64,000 bases of DNA from Constantimarinum furrinae (GTDB lineage: Bacteria; Bacteroidota; Bacteroidia; Flavobacteriales; Flavobacteriaceae), in assembly GCF_014295415.1 (NCBI RefSeq), contig NZ_CP052909.1, positions 248,001 to 312,000 on the forward strand. Reading direction: 5' to 3'. This document shows positions 53,901 to 62,218 of the stretch, one piece after another. Every line of letters begins with the position of its first letter. Positions within the stretch are counted from its first letter, which is position 1. Below the pieces are notes generated by a model, which made no database searches, was not told the DNA's origin, and saw only the letters and a program-made list of their open reading frames with translations. The translations under genes and the position numbers were made by a program.

Positions 53901-55736
53901 ACTAGTACCGTTCACCGAAAAAGTAACATCTGCATTTGCAGATGGTGCAGTTCCTATATTCAACTCGATGTTTAGGTCGGTAAAATTACAATCGGAATTT
54001 TCGGTGGTTGATCCTGTAATTGATGAATATGCAATTACAGGTGTTGCCGCTGCAATGGTTCCCCCGGTAACAATTAGTGTATAGTTTTGACTTGCAGACA
54101 GTGTTCCTTTATGAGATACCGTTAGGGTATACGTACCGGAAGCACCGGCAATATCTATTCTCTCGAACGGATCCACTACATTGTCTCCTGTTCCATTGGT
54201 GTTAACACCGGTTAAACGCCATGGCGTATATGTAGTTCCATTGTCCAGCCGAAGATCGAGATCATTCACTAAGGCGGGAGTCGGGCTGTTTAACCCGCCA
54301 TTGGCTGTTCCCGCAGGATCGGTCCAGGAAATTGACGCCATTAAAGGATCGACTCCGTTAGATTGAATAGTAATCTGATATGTGGAACCATTAGTTAGTG
54401 TTCTTTCATCCAATACGGCAAAACCGGTATCGGCGTCGGAGATAGTCTCCGCTGCTTTTTTGGCGTTAAGCAAGCCCCAACCTGTTAGTGCATCCGGGCC
54501 ATTTGGCGACATATCGTCTGCTGTGTGTAAGGCGAGTCCTTTCAAGGACGCCGCTCTCATCGTTGATCCGTGGAGATCCTGATAATGCTCCTGTAGTAAT
54601 AGCAATGTTCCTGTGACGTTAGGAGCAGCCATGGAAGTACCCGAAATTGTATTATAGGCACTGTTACTGTTATCATAACAAGAGTATAAACCGGTTCCAT
54701 TTCCGGCGATATCGGGTTTTATGCGATAATCATCTGTGGGTCCTTCACTACTGGAGCTATTTCTAGAAACCGAAATCAGCGCCCCGGTAGTGCTGTTAAC
54801 ACTAGCATCGGTAGCATTGGCAATAACCAGATTGTTTTTTGCCGTGGCATTGCCACTTAACTTATCGAAAGACGAATTTCCACCGAGTGGTGCACCGTTG
54901 GATGAATTATCATTCCCATCGTTTCCGGCAGATTTTACCATAAGATAATTCTGTTGGGAATACATCAAGGCATCCCAGTTTCGGGCAGCAGTACCATATT
55001 GACCAAATTGAGCGTCTGTAACAAATGTGATATTGTTTCCATACGAGTGATTAGAAAGGATCATACCTCCGGCTGCAGCAGTGGTTGCTTCACTAAGGTC
55101 ACTGGTCCATTCGCTCGTACGTGCATCTGCCTGCCAGGACATCCCCTTGGCGTTCGGACTAAATCCTGACGCTACAATAGTCCCTGTTACATGCTGGGCA
55201 TGAAAACTGTTTCCATTTAAAGAGGTTACTCCATCAATAATACTTACCCTGTTATTTCCTCCGGCTCCGTCGAATTCCTGATGTGTAGGTCGTGTTGGGC
55301 CACCGTCCCAAACATGTACGATCATTCCATCACCGTTGAGGTTTAAACCCAAACCGCCACCGGTATTCAGAAAATTAGCTCTGGATGAAACAGCCGCATC
55401 TACATTATCGAGCTGATAATAAACGGGTAATCCGTACTCTGAAAGTCGCATCAATTCTGAAAAAGAACCATTTTCATGATATATTCTTTTTGGAATATTA
55501 TGCAGCAGCGCATAGGTCTCTGCCTCTATTTTCTGAAGTCTGTCGAGATCTGAAAACACCGCAGCCAACTCATAGACCATATTGGCATTATTACTTTTAC
55601 AAATGGCCTCAATTTTAGCATTATAGGTATCTGCCGTTAAAATCTCCTTAGGTTGAGTTCCGGAACTTTTAGTAATTACCTGAGCTAACGAAATAGAAAC
55701 ATTGAGTAAAAATAGGAGGAGTACGATTCTTTTCAT
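50988..55736 (-). CDS. giant S8 (subtilisin-like) serine protease secreted by T9SS
   Basis: A 1582-residue multidomain exoprotease. Signal peptide (1-18), prodomain, then the subtilisin domain with Asp144 (VHVWDGG), His179 (SFHAQHVTGT), oxyanion Asn272 (SAGNDGND) and Ser368 (SGTSMAAPN). Behind it come a proprotein-type beta domain (about 440-560), a Calx-beta-like repeat (about 570-690), a jelly-roll of the cleaved-adhesin type (NVLTEDFEDSTGWTV), further beta-rich modules, and a type A T9SS sorting domain (about 1508-1582: ISIYPNPTQNIVNIV to FIKINSIEDSVIKRIIKR). Own promoter and terminator frame it, so it is not part of the nqr operon. Confidence 0.95.
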   Translation of the reverse strand: MKRIVLLLFLLNVSISLAQVITKSSGTQPKEILTADTYNAKIEAICKSNNANMVYELAAVFSDLDRLQKIEAETYALLHNIPKRIYHENGSFSELMRLSEYGLPVYYQLDNVDAAVSSRANFLNTGGGLGLNLNGDGMIVHVWDGGPTRPTHQEFDGAGGNNRVSIIDGVTSLNGNSFHAQHVTGTIVASGFSPNAKGMSWQADARTSEWTSDLSEATTAAAGGMILSNHSYGNNITFVTDAQFGQYGTAARNWDALMYSQQNYLMVKSAGNDGNDNSSNGAPLGGNSSFDKLSGNATAKNNLVIANATDASVNSTTGALISVSRNSSSSEGPTDDYRIKPDIAGNGTGLYSCYDNSNSAYNTISGTSMAAPNVTGTLLLLQEHYQDLHGSTMRAASLKGLALHTADDMSPNGPDALTGWGLLNAKKAAETISDADTGFAVLDERTLTNGSTYQITIQSNGVDPLMASISWTDPAGTANGGLNSPTPALVNDLDLRLDNGTTYTPWRLTGVNTNGTGDNVVDPFERIDIAGASGTYTLTVSHKGTLSASQNYTLIVTGGTIAAATPVIAYSSITGSTTENSDCNFTDLNIELNIGTAPSANADVTFSVNGTSTATNGVDFQVLTPSLTFPSGSNAPQNMVLRVYHDGFVEGNETAVIDFTVNPNGGDATANPVADTFTFTINDDDIVPNANILTNVLTEDFEDSTGWTVIDNDGDTENWGIFNPYAHGNLSGFWAGSVTDQAVTGGSGVLTPDNFFSSPVFSIPATATNTRFTYEIGDFGTPEHYAVYFSTSKNTAAAIIAGTLVEETNTVGNNTTLRTIDLTTLAGQTGYLSFRHFSTSGNSLLMLDTVDVVVTEGTEVQSAVNSGTPDELNINGTGTAYASDPGTGNIMAGITNNNSFDYGCVDVSVSRAGTGAQSYNGSTLPNHVTDKTFDFSPENTTGSGSTSLTFYFTQAEINGWIAATGLTVNDLVAARGNASSFVEVVSITSGTFGTNTTLSGNFTGLDGTFYFGPAAAFVACPGVTKTWNGSSWSPSGAPGSNDTVIINGAYDTNSDGDLNACTLTINSSRTLTVNGGGLLHIDGDITVDGTLIVEHQGIVVQTDPLASVTNNGTINVQLTTPVLQNRDFMVMGSPMSGETRNGVFTNAFLVLNHDPSNFIPHPGVPAGGTNFADNNGDLWTTYNGAINVGEGYIVRPQSGYTDPANTTYDMTYSLGTLNNGDVSRDIVYNGAGANPDGTPNALANPYASPISADALISGNSVIDRVYFWEHLTPPSTSIPGYGSLNFSMDDISMYITGGALPAANDPGTSTEPNGVISTGQGFAIKAFAGGPGNEVVFTNAMRLTSGNNTLRTPQHDVEKVMLKVRNDAFNLGSHALVAFNPLATEGMDENYDADRLATTISIYSHLDDGTEQLGIQSRGVFNATTKIPIGFASQVEANATYTISIASIEGEILPNATIYLVDNWENTITDLGAGNYEFTSGKGTFNNRFTLQFVYETLGVTPNKLDLISIYPNPTQNIVNIVSPQVEITSVEVYDVRGRKVEQVSYNSSTNYQLDLSKLDSALYFIKINSIEDSVIKRIIKR

Positions 55737-55792
55737 AAGTAATAAAATTAGTGCGGAGGGTTTACTATACTAATATTGAGCGCTATACGTAT

Positions 55793-55822
55793 CAAAAATA
55801 GTATTTTATCGGTATAGTGCAA
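55793..55822 (-). promoter_or_regulatory. promoter of the S8 peptidase (TTG ... TATTTTTG)
   Basis: Minus-strand TTG at 55820-55822 and perfect -7 element TATTTTTG at 55793-55800, spacer 19. The leader to the ATG at 55736 is about 50 bases. Confidence 0.6.
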
Positions 55823-55864
55823 CTTTTTATCGATAAAAAACATTTAATCATGGTTAAAACGCAT

Positions 55865-55893
55865 AAAAAAACCCTTTGATTTCTCAAAGGGTT
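55865..55893 (-). terminator. Rho-independent terminator of the nqr operon
   Basis: Perfect 10-bp stem AACCCTTTGA / TCAAAGGGTT with a four-base loop, followed on the minus strand by a T run. It stands 26 bases after the nqrF stop. Confidence 0.9.
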
Positions 55894-55918
55894 GACACAC
55901 TGATGTTTATTTTTAAAC

Positions 55919-57226
55919 TTATCCTCCAAAATCATCAAACCTGATGTTTTCATCAGGGATTCCGAAATCTTCTCCCATTTTCTGAACCGCCTGGTTCATT
56001 AATGGCGGGCCGCAAAAATAAAGTTCGATATCTTCGGGAGATTCGTGATGATTCAGGTAATTGTCGATCACTACTTGATGAATAAATCCAACAAATCCAT
56101 CACCCTCGTCGTTAATATCTTTCTTTACTTTCCAGTTATCTTCTTCCATAGGTTCAGAAAGTGCCATATAGAATTTAAAATTAGGAAAGTCTTTTTCAAG
56201 ATTTCTGAAATGATCTATATAAAACAATTCTCTCTTCGAACGTCCACCATACCAATAGGTAACTTTTCTTCCTGTCTTAAGCGTTCTGAACAAGTGATAT
56301 AAATGTGATCGCATAGGTGCCATTCCGGCTCCTCCCCCTACATACACCATCTCAGCTTCAGAAGGATTGATAAAGAACTCACCATAAGGCCCGGAAATCA
56401 CAACTTTATCTCCCTTTTTACAATTAAAGATATATGAGGATGCAATCCCTGGGTTTACGTTCATCCATTGGTTCTTAGCGCGATCCCATGGCGGAGTCGC
56501 TACACGTACATTGAGCATGATCTCTCTTCCCTCTGCAGGATAAGAGGCCATAGAATACGCTCGTTCAACGGTTTCAGTGTTTTTCATTACCAACGGCCAT
56601 AATCCGAACTTATCCCATTCTTCCTGAAACTTATCGGGCGTGTCGTGTTCTTCGGGGTGAGCCGTAATATCCATATCCTCGAACTTTACTTCACACGGGG
56701 GAATTTCAATTTGAATATAACCACCGGCCTTATAATTCATATCTTCCGGAATCTCAACTACAAATTCTTTAATAAAGGAAGCTACATTATAATTACGCAC
56801 TACGGTTGCATCCCATTTTTTTATTCCGAAGACTTCTTCAGGGATATGAATATTCATATCCTGCTTCACTTTCACCTGGCAGGATAATCTCGCACCATCT
56901 TTTAATTCTTTCCGAGTAAAGTGAGGTGTTTCGGTAGGCAAAGCTTCTCCTCCTCCTTCAAGAACATGACATTCACACTGAATACAGGTTCCTCCACCTC
57001 CACACGCCGAGGGAAGGAATATTTTTTGATTCCCCAAGGTAGAAAGTAATGTTCCGCCGGACTCTACCTCGATCACTTTTTCATCATTGATGGTGATCTT
57101 TACCGGACCGGATGGCGATAATTTTTGCTTTGTGAATAACAATAGGGCTACCAATAACAAGGTCAGTACCAAAAAGGCAACGACGGTTGCAATAATAACT
57201 CCAAGGGTGCTCGCTGCTAAAAACAT
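55919..57226 (-). CDS. nqrF: Na+-translocating NADH:quinone reductase subunit F
   Basis: Electron entry subunit of Na+-NQR. N-terminal membrane helix (about 5-30), a 2Fe-2S ferredoxin domain with Cys ligands in [14 protein letters not shown] and a later LSCQVKV, then an FAD domain (RAYSMASYP) and an NADH-binding domain ([40 protein letters not shown]). Length 435 is slightly above that of Vibrio NqrF (about 408). Last gene of the operon, four bases after nqrE. Confidence 0.97.
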   Translation of the reverse strand: MFLAASTLGVIIATVVAFLVLTLLLVALLLFTKQKLSPSGPVKITINDEKVIEVESGGTLLSTLGNQKIFLPSACGGGGTCIQCECHVLEGGGEALPTETPHFTRKELKDGARLSCQVKVKQDMNIHIPEEVFGIKKWDATVVRNYNVASFIKEFVVEIPEDMNYKAGGYIQIEIPPCEVKFEDMDITAHPEEHDTPDKFQEEWDKFGLWPLVMKNTETVERAYSMASYPAEGREIMLNVRVATPPWDRAKNQWMNVNPGIASSYIFNCKKGDKVVISGPYGEFFINPSEAEMVYVGGGAGMAPMRSHLYHLFRTLKTGRKVTYWYGGRSKRELFYIDHFRNLEKDFPNFKFYMALSEPMEEDNWKVKKDINDEGDGFVGFIHQVVIDNYLNHHESPEDIELYFCGPPLMNQAVQKMGEDFGIPDENIRFDDFGG

Positions 57227-57229
57227 AAT

Positions 57230-57964
57230 TTATTCTGTTATTTCTGAAACTTCTACGATCTTAGCAGAAGTCATCGTTTCATTATTTTGTTCCATTTGCA
57301 TTCCAACATTTGACGATTGGCCGTCTAAAGCCGGATTTTCTTCATCTCCTCCGGTTAGCATTCCTCCAAAGCTCATAAATCCTATCGCCATTAAACCGGT
57401 AATAATAAATGTGATTCCGAGTCCGCGTAAGGGTGCCGGCACATTGCTGTACCGAATCTTTTCCCTGATCGCTGCAATTGCGACTATAGCGAGAAACCAT
57501 CCAATTCCGGAACTAAAACCGTAATTGAGTGCCAGTGTAAAACTTTCAATATCTCTCGACTGCATAAACAACGACCCACCTAATATGGCACAGTTTACTG
57601 CAATAAGCGGAAGGAATATTCCTAATGAATTATATAGTGATGGTGAAAATTTTTCAACGATGATCTCAACCAATTGCACCATAGTGGCAATGGTGGCGAT
57701 GAATAAAATAAAAGAGAGAAAGCTTAGATCATAATCTGCATAATCTGCTCCCAGCCAAGCCAGGGCTCCTTCTCTTAAAATGTATTGATCCAGTAACCAG
57801 TTGAGGGGTACGGTAACTGTAAGTACAAAGATAACAGCGGCTCCTAAACCTACTGCTGTACTTACTTTTTTGGAAACGGCTAGGTAGGAACACATACCCA
57901 AAAAGTATGCAAACACCATATTGTCTACAAAGACCGATTTAAAAAATAACTCTAAATGTTCCAT
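57230..57964 (-). CDS. nqrE: Na+-translocating NADH:quinone reductase subunit E
   Basis: Integral membrane subunit with six helices that holds, with NqrD, an intramembrane iron centre ([10 protein letters not shown] and [11 protein letters not shown] supply the conserved Cys). The core is followed by a C-terminal extension of about 40 residues ([14 protein letters not shown]... to SEITE), hydrophilic and acidic, that the Vibrio protein (about 200 residues) does not have; similar tails occur in Bacteroidota. A 75-base gap with repeats separates it from nqrD. Confidence 0.95.
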   Translation of the reverse strand: MEHLELFFKSVFVDNMVFAYFLGMCSYLAVSKKVSTAVGLGAAVIFVLTVTVPLNWLLDQYILREGALAWLGADYADYDLSFLSFILFIATIATMVQLVEIIVEKFSPSLYNSLGIFLPLIAVNCAILGGSLFMQSRDIESFTLALNYGFSSGIGWFLAIVAIAAIREKIRYSNVPAPLRGLGITFIITGLMAIGFMSFGGMLTGGDEENPALDGQSSNVGMQMEQNNETMTSAKIVEVSEITE

Positions 57965-57977
57965 ATATTTTAGTGTT

Positions 57978-58001
57978 CAGTTGGCAGTGGCAGTTGGCAG
58001 T
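57978..58001. repeat. tandem 13-base repeat between nqrE and nqrD
   Basis: CAGTTGGCAGTGG is followed at once by CAGTTGGCAGTAA; GTTC and GAAC flank the pair. It fills a 75-base gap inside an operon whose other gaps are three or four bases. Confidence 0.65.
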
Positions 58002-58039
58002 AAGAACAATACCTACTGAAACTGCTTCCCACAGACTTT

Positions 58040-58687
58040 TTAATGCTCTTCTATTAATTCTTTATTTCTGCTACGTTGTACCCAGATAATGATACCTACC
58101 ACAATTAGAGCCATTGGAGGCAATACCATAAATCCATTGTTTTCATATCCGATAGCGTACAGCCCAGATTTTTCGACCGGATCACCCAAGACTTTAAATC
58201 CGAATAAGGTTCCCGAACCTAAAAGCTCTCTGAAAAATCCAACTATGATCAATATCAATCCGTAACCGGCTGCGTTTCCAATTCCGTCCAGAAAAGATTT
58301 CCACGGACCGTTACCCAGGGCAAATGCTTCAAAACGTCCCATAATGATACAGTTGGTAATAATCAAACCAATGAATACCGAAAGTTCCTTACTCAATTCG
58401 TAGGCAAAGGCTTTCAGTACCTGATCTACAATAATCACCAGCGTCGCTACCACGATTAATTGTACGATAATCCGAATTTTTGACGGGATAATATTTCGCA
58501 TAAGCGATATGACCACATTTCCCACACCTAAAACAAAAACCACCGAAATTGCCATTACTATAGAAGGCTTTAACTGCGCTGTAATTGCCAATGCCGAACA
58601 GATTCCCAATACCTGAATAGTGATTGGATTGTTGTCTGCTAACGGGTCTAAAATTAATTTACTGTCTTTCTTCGATAGAAGTCCCAT
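58040..58687 (-). CDS. nqrD: Na+-translocating NADH:quinone reductase subunit D
   Basis: Membrane subunit of 215 residues, six helices, paralogous to NqrE. ICSALAITAQLKPS and ITNCIIMGRFEAFALGN contain the two Cys that ligate the intramembrane Fe site. The sequence is in full agreement with the family (RnfE/NqrD). It is three bases after nqrC. Confidence 0.96.
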   Translation of the reverse strand: MGLLSKKDSKLILDPLADNNPITIQVLGICSALAITAQLKPSIVMAISVVFVLGVGNVVISLMRNIIPSKIRIIVQLIVVATLVIIVDQVLKAFAYELSKELSVFIGLIITNCIIMGRFEAFALGNGPWKSFLDGIGNAAGYGLILIIVGFFRELLGSGTLFGFKVLGDPVEKSGLYAIGYENNGFMVLPPMALIVVGIIIWVQRSRNKELIEEH

Positions 58688-58690
58688 AGC

Positions 58691-59440
58691 TTATTGGTTT
58701 AATGTTTTAAAATATGGCACGTACATTTTTATATCTTTTTTTAGCATGGCCGAAACCCCATCACCTGTAATGGTTGCTCCTGCCAAAGCATCTACCTCAT
58801 TATCGGTAGTATCTTCGTTCTTAGGATCATTATTACCCTTGGCAACTTTAATTCCTTCGAAGGCACCTCCGTTTAGAAATTTCTCACCGGTGAAATCGTC
58901 CATAAAATATCTTTGCTTTATTTCCGCTCCAAGTCCGGGTGTCTCTCCTTTGTGATCGAAATATACTCCCTTAATTGTCATGGATTGATCCACAGCAACA
59001 AAGCCCCATATTGCGTCCCACAGACCTTTACCCCTTACAGGAATTACATACAATGTAGTTCCGTCCTTTTCGGCAACAAAGAGTGGGAGTCGGCGTTGAT
59101 AGTTCTTATCCTTTGCTTTGGTCTCCTCTTTTTTCAGGTCGATAAGATATGCCTCGTCATTTTCAGTAACCTGGTCACCTTGAATTACCAACTGCTTTGT
59201 TACGTATTTATCGAATTCTTCCTGAACGACATCGGTGGAGACAAAGGCTACATCATTAGGTCCTTCATTTTCGTTTACGCCAAGAGCATACAGTATGTTT
59301 TGTTGTTTCTCAAACTTTTCATTTGCCTTTATCATGGGTTTTAAACCACTTGCAAATCCTGCCAATAGCGATCCTACTACTACCACCATAATGATGGCAA
59401 AGATGACAGTGTAACTATTTTTATCGGTGTTAATTGCCAT
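58691..59440 (-). CDS. nqrC: Na+-translocating NADH:quinone reductase subunit C
   Basis: Periplasmic subunit of 249 residues with an N-terminal membrane anchor (about 10-28) and a covalently bound FMN. The flavinylation site reads DALAGATIT with Thr223 as attachment residue, a small variation of the usual DxxSGAT signature. GKGLWDAIWGFVAVD and HKGETPGLGAEI are typical. ApbE, encoded at 49.4-50.4 kb, would attach the FMN. Confidence 0.96.
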   Translation of the reverse strand: MAINTDKNSYTVIFAIIMVVVVGSLLAGFASGLKPMIKANEKFEKQQNILYALGVNENEGPNDVAFVSTDVVQEEFDKYVTKQLVIQGDQVTENDEAYLIDLKKEETKAKDKNYQRRLPLFVAEKDGTTLYVIPVRGKGLWDAIWGFVAVDQSMTIKGVYFDHKGETPGLGAEIKQRYFMDDFTGEKFLNGGAFEGIKVAKGNNDPKNEDTTDNEVDALAGATITGDGVSAMLKKDIKMYVPYFKTLNQ

Positions 59441-59443
59441 GTT

Positions 59444-60670
59444 TTACGCTGTTTTAACTTTAACTCTCTTCATTCTACGTTTTATGTTACCCTGTAACAC
59501 ATAATGATCTATGGTAGGTGCAAATACGTTCATTAACAATATCGCAAGCATCACACCTTCGGGATAGGCCGGATTGAATACTCTTATCAATACGGATATC
59601 AATCCGATGAGAAATCCGTAGATCCATTTTCCTTTGTTAGTCTGTGACGCCGTAACCGGGTCTGTCGCCATGTAAACAATACCAAAGGCCAGACCTCCTA
59701 TTAACAGGTGTTGCCAGAATTCGGTGCTCATCAATGTAAAGAATTTACTGGATTCTGAGATCCAACCTGCATCGGCCACTCCGTTAAAGATCAATCCCAT
59801 AACAAGGGCGCCAATGACTGAAGACAACATGATCCTCCAACTTCCAATCTTGGTAAAAATGAGAAACAATCCGCCTAATAATATAAGTAAGGTCGATGTT
59901 TCTCCTACCGAGCCTGGAATAAATCCGTAGAACATATCCCAAATACCCATATCGTTTCCGGCTATGGTTAAGGTTTCATTTCCTTGTGCGTAAGCCCCTA
60001 GGATAGTTTCTCCTGAAATGGCATCCGGCTGACCCACAGTATCAACCGCTCCATGCACCCATACCTTATCCCCACTCATCCAGGTTGGATAAGCGAAGAA
60101 TAAAAAGGCTCTAATGGTAAGTGCAGGATTCAGAATATTCATTCCTGTCCCTCCAAATACTTCTTTACCTATAACTACTCCGAAGATAACCGCCACAGTA
60201 AGCATCCATAATGGTATATCGATTGGTACGATCAACGGAACCAACATCCCGGTAACCAGATATCCTTCTTCTACTTCGTGTCCTTTTATTACAGCAAATA
60301 AGAATTCTACTGCCAAACCTACTCCATAAGAGATCAATACCAATGGCAGTACTTTCCAGGCTCCCACGACAAGGTTCTGAAAATTCCAGAATTCACCACT
60401 AAAAAAGCTCATGGCTTTAGTGATCTCGGGTAGGGTTTGTAAATTATGTTGATATCCGGCATTAAACATTCCAAAGATCAAACACGGAATAAGCGCCATG
60501 ATGACCGTATTCATGGTACGCTTTAAGTCATCTGCAGCACGAACATGCCCTCCGGAATGTGTGGTTTCATTAGGCAGGTATAAAAAAGTATGCAAGGCAT
60601 TGAATGCCGGTGCCATTTTGGTGCCCTTGTATTTTTCCTTTAGCGTATGTAATTTTTGTTTCAATCCCAT
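59444..60670 (-). CDS. nqrB: Na+-translocating NADH:quinone reductase subunit B
   Basis: Largest membrane subunit (408 residues, about ten helices), the site of Na+ translocation and quinone reduction, holding riboflavin and a covalent FMN. The likely FMN-attachment Thr is Thr222 in DAISGETIL, where the usual motif is SGAT. VGFNP-type and GETSTLLILLGG segments, and DPVTASQTNKGKWIYG are conserved. nqrA is five bases upstream. Confidence 0.96.
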   Translation of the reverse strand: MGLKQKLHTLKEKYKGTKMAPAFNALHTFLYLPNETTHSGGHVRAADDLKRTMNTVIMALIPCLIFGMFNAGYQHNLQTLPEITKAMSFFSGEFWNFQNLVVGAWKVLPLVLISYGVGLAVEFLFAVIKGHEVEEGYLVTGMLVPLIVPIDIPLWMLTVAVIFGVVIGKEVFGGTGMNILNPALTIRAFLFFAYPTWMSGDKVWVHGAVDTVGQPDAISGETILGAYAQGNETLTIAGNDMGIWDMFYGFIPGSVGETSTLLILLGGLFLIFTKIGSWRIMLSSVIGALVMGLIFNGVADAGWISESSKFFTLMSTEFWQHLLIGGLAFGIVYMATDPVTASQTNKGKWIYGFLIGLISVLIRVFNPAYPEGVMLAILLMNVFAPTIDHYVLQGNIKRRMKRVKVKTA

Positions 60671-60674
60671 AGCA

Positions 60675-62027
60675 TTATCCTATTTCTTTATACATTAAGT
60701 CCAAACCATTTCTGATGATCTCCTGGTGTGGTTGTTTTGAAACACATATGAATTCGGTAAGCGCGAAATCCTCAGGCGCAACTTCATACATTCCGAGTGC
60801 TTCCATAGCGTCTAAGTCTTCCACCATACAGGCCTTTAAAATTTGCAAAGGGTAAATATCCATTGGGAAAACCTCCTCATAATTTCCGGTTACCACAAAT
60901 GCACGATGTTCGCCATTCGTATTCGTGTCCAATTCATATTTCTTATTCGGAAGCATCCAAGAGAAAGTAAGTGCCCGGGAAGCCGATATTTTATTGAACA
61001 CCGGTTTGTTCCAACCGAAGAAGTCATAGTCATCTCCTTCAGGTATCACTGTAACGGTATTGTTATAATACCCCATATGACCTTTAAGAGAAACTTTTCT
61101 TCCTGTGAGTACATCTCCACTAATCACTCTAACATTTTCTTCATCCAATCCGGAATCGTATATAAATGTAGCGACCTCCGACCCTATTCTTGTCGTATAG
61201 TATTTTGGTGTCTTTACTGAAGACCCTGTTAACGCAATAACGCGCTCGGCATTAAATTTTCCAGTTAACAATAACTCTCCAATGATCACGAGATCCTGTG
61301 CGGCCACAGTCCAAACAGTTTCCCCTTTGTTCACCGGATCGATCTTCGAAATCTGAGTCCCCACATTTCCTGCCGGATGAGGACCGCTAACTTTATGAAT
61401 GGTGCAGTTGGTGCAATTTTCCAGAGGAGAACCACCTGATTTTCCTACTGAAACATGAACAGCTCCTTCAGTTAGTGTACTCAATGCCGTAATTGCTGCC
61501 TGTAATTCGTTCTCTTTTCCTCTAAGTGTATAATCGAGATCGGCTGCAAGAGGAGCCGTAGAATATCCCGAAATAAAAATCGCTTTTGGGCTAATTTCGG
61601 GGTCTGCGATAACATCGTATGGACGTTGTTTAATAAAGGGCCAGCAACCGGAAGCAAGCAAATGTGCTTTTACCGACTTAGCGTCCATCTTCTCCGGGGT
61701 TTGTTTTCCGAAATCCTTAAAGCTATCCTGAGGATCTGCTTCTATTAAAATTTCGGTGATCACCCGCTTTGCTCCTCGTTCGATCGCGGTAAGAGTTCCG
61801 CTAACAGGAGAAACAAATTTTATTTCTTCTTTTTGTTTTGAAAAGAAAATAGTGTCACCTGCCTGAATTCTCTCTCCCTCTTTGACTACCATTTTAGGTG
61901 TAATCAGATGAAAATCGGAAGGTTTAATGGCAAACGTTCTGGAACGCGGTGCTTTGGAAAGAGTTTTATCCGCTTCGCCTTTAAGTCGAATGGTAAGACC
62001 TTTTTTAATCTTAATGTCTTTAGACAT
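60675..62027 (-). CDS. nqrA: Na+-translocating NADH:quinone reductase subunit A
   Basis: Peripheral cytosolic subunit of 450 residues that binds quinone and docks on NqrB. The N-terminal KKGLTIRLKGEADKTL, VKEGERIQAGDT (a lipoyl/barrel-sandwich-like fold) and SVGKSGGSPLENCTNCTIHKVSGPHPAGNVG-like region are diagnostic of NqrA (the Cys pair is CTNC). First gene of the nqrABCDEF operon. The promoter and hairpin leader are directly upstream. Confidence 0.96.
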   Translation of the reverse strand: MSKDIKIKKGLTIRLKGEADKTLSKAPRSRTFAIKPSDFHLITPKMVVKEGERIQAGDTIFFSKQKEEIKFVSPVSGTLTAIERGAKRVITEILIEADPQDSFKDFGKQTPEKMDAKSVKAHLLASGCWPFIKQRPYDVIADPEISPKAIFISGYSTAPLAADLDYTLRGKENELQAAITALSTLTEGAVHVSVGKSGGSPLENCTNCTIHKVSGPHPAGNVGTQISKIDPVNKGETVWTVAAQDLVIIGELLLTGKFNAERVIALTGSSVKTPKYYTTRIGSEVATFIYDSGLDEENVRVISGDVLTGRKVSLKGHMGYYNNTVTVIPEGDDYDFFGWNKPVFNKISASRALTFSWMLPNKKYELDTNTNGEHRAFVVTGNYEEVFPMDIYPLQILKACMVEDLDAMEALGMYEVAPEDFALTEFICVSKQPHQEIIRNGLDLMYKEIG

Positions 62028-62052
62028 AGGATAGTGTGTTATAATTTCTTTT

Positions 62053-62088
62053 ACTCCTTATCCTGAATACTATCAGGATTTCGGGAGT
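62053..62088 (-). promoter_or_regulatory. long hairpin at the 5' end of the nqr transcript
   Basis: Nested inverted repeats: outer ACTCC (62053-62057) / GGAGT (62084-62088) and inner perfect 7-bp ATCCTGA (62060-62066) / TCAGGAT (62073-62079) with a six-base loop. On the minus strand it begins two bases after the -7 box, so it would form the very 5' end of the nqrA mRNA. Confidence 0.6.
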
Positions 62089-62089
62089 G

Positions 62090-62097
62090 CAAATTTA
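62090..62097 (-). promoter_or_regulatory. -7 promoter element of the nqr operon (TAAATTTG)
   Basis: Perfect TAnnTTTG on the minus strand about 60 bases upstream of nqrA. No clear -33 TTG at the usual spacing. Confidence 0.55.
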
Positions 62098-62191
62098 TAA
62101 ATTTAAAGTAGCACCACATAATAAATATTTATAATTTTATTGTAATTAGCGCGTTCAATTATTCCGAAGAAAATAAGGCATGGAAATTGTT

Positions 62192-62199
62192 TATCTTTA
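62192..62199 (+). promoter_or_regulatory. -7-like promoter element (TATCTTTA)
   Basis: One mismatch to TAnnTTTG, 19 bases before the T9SS plug-domain gene at 62219. Confidence 0.4.
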
Positions 62200-62218
62200 G
62201 CCTTTCAAAAACCGTTTT

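Noticed and set aside
50988-55736. The repeat-rich S8 protease as a CRISPR or phage tail-related gene
   Set aside because: The repeats are beta-sandwich modules of a secreted protease with a T9SS sorting domain; no spacer-repeat order and no phage neighbours.
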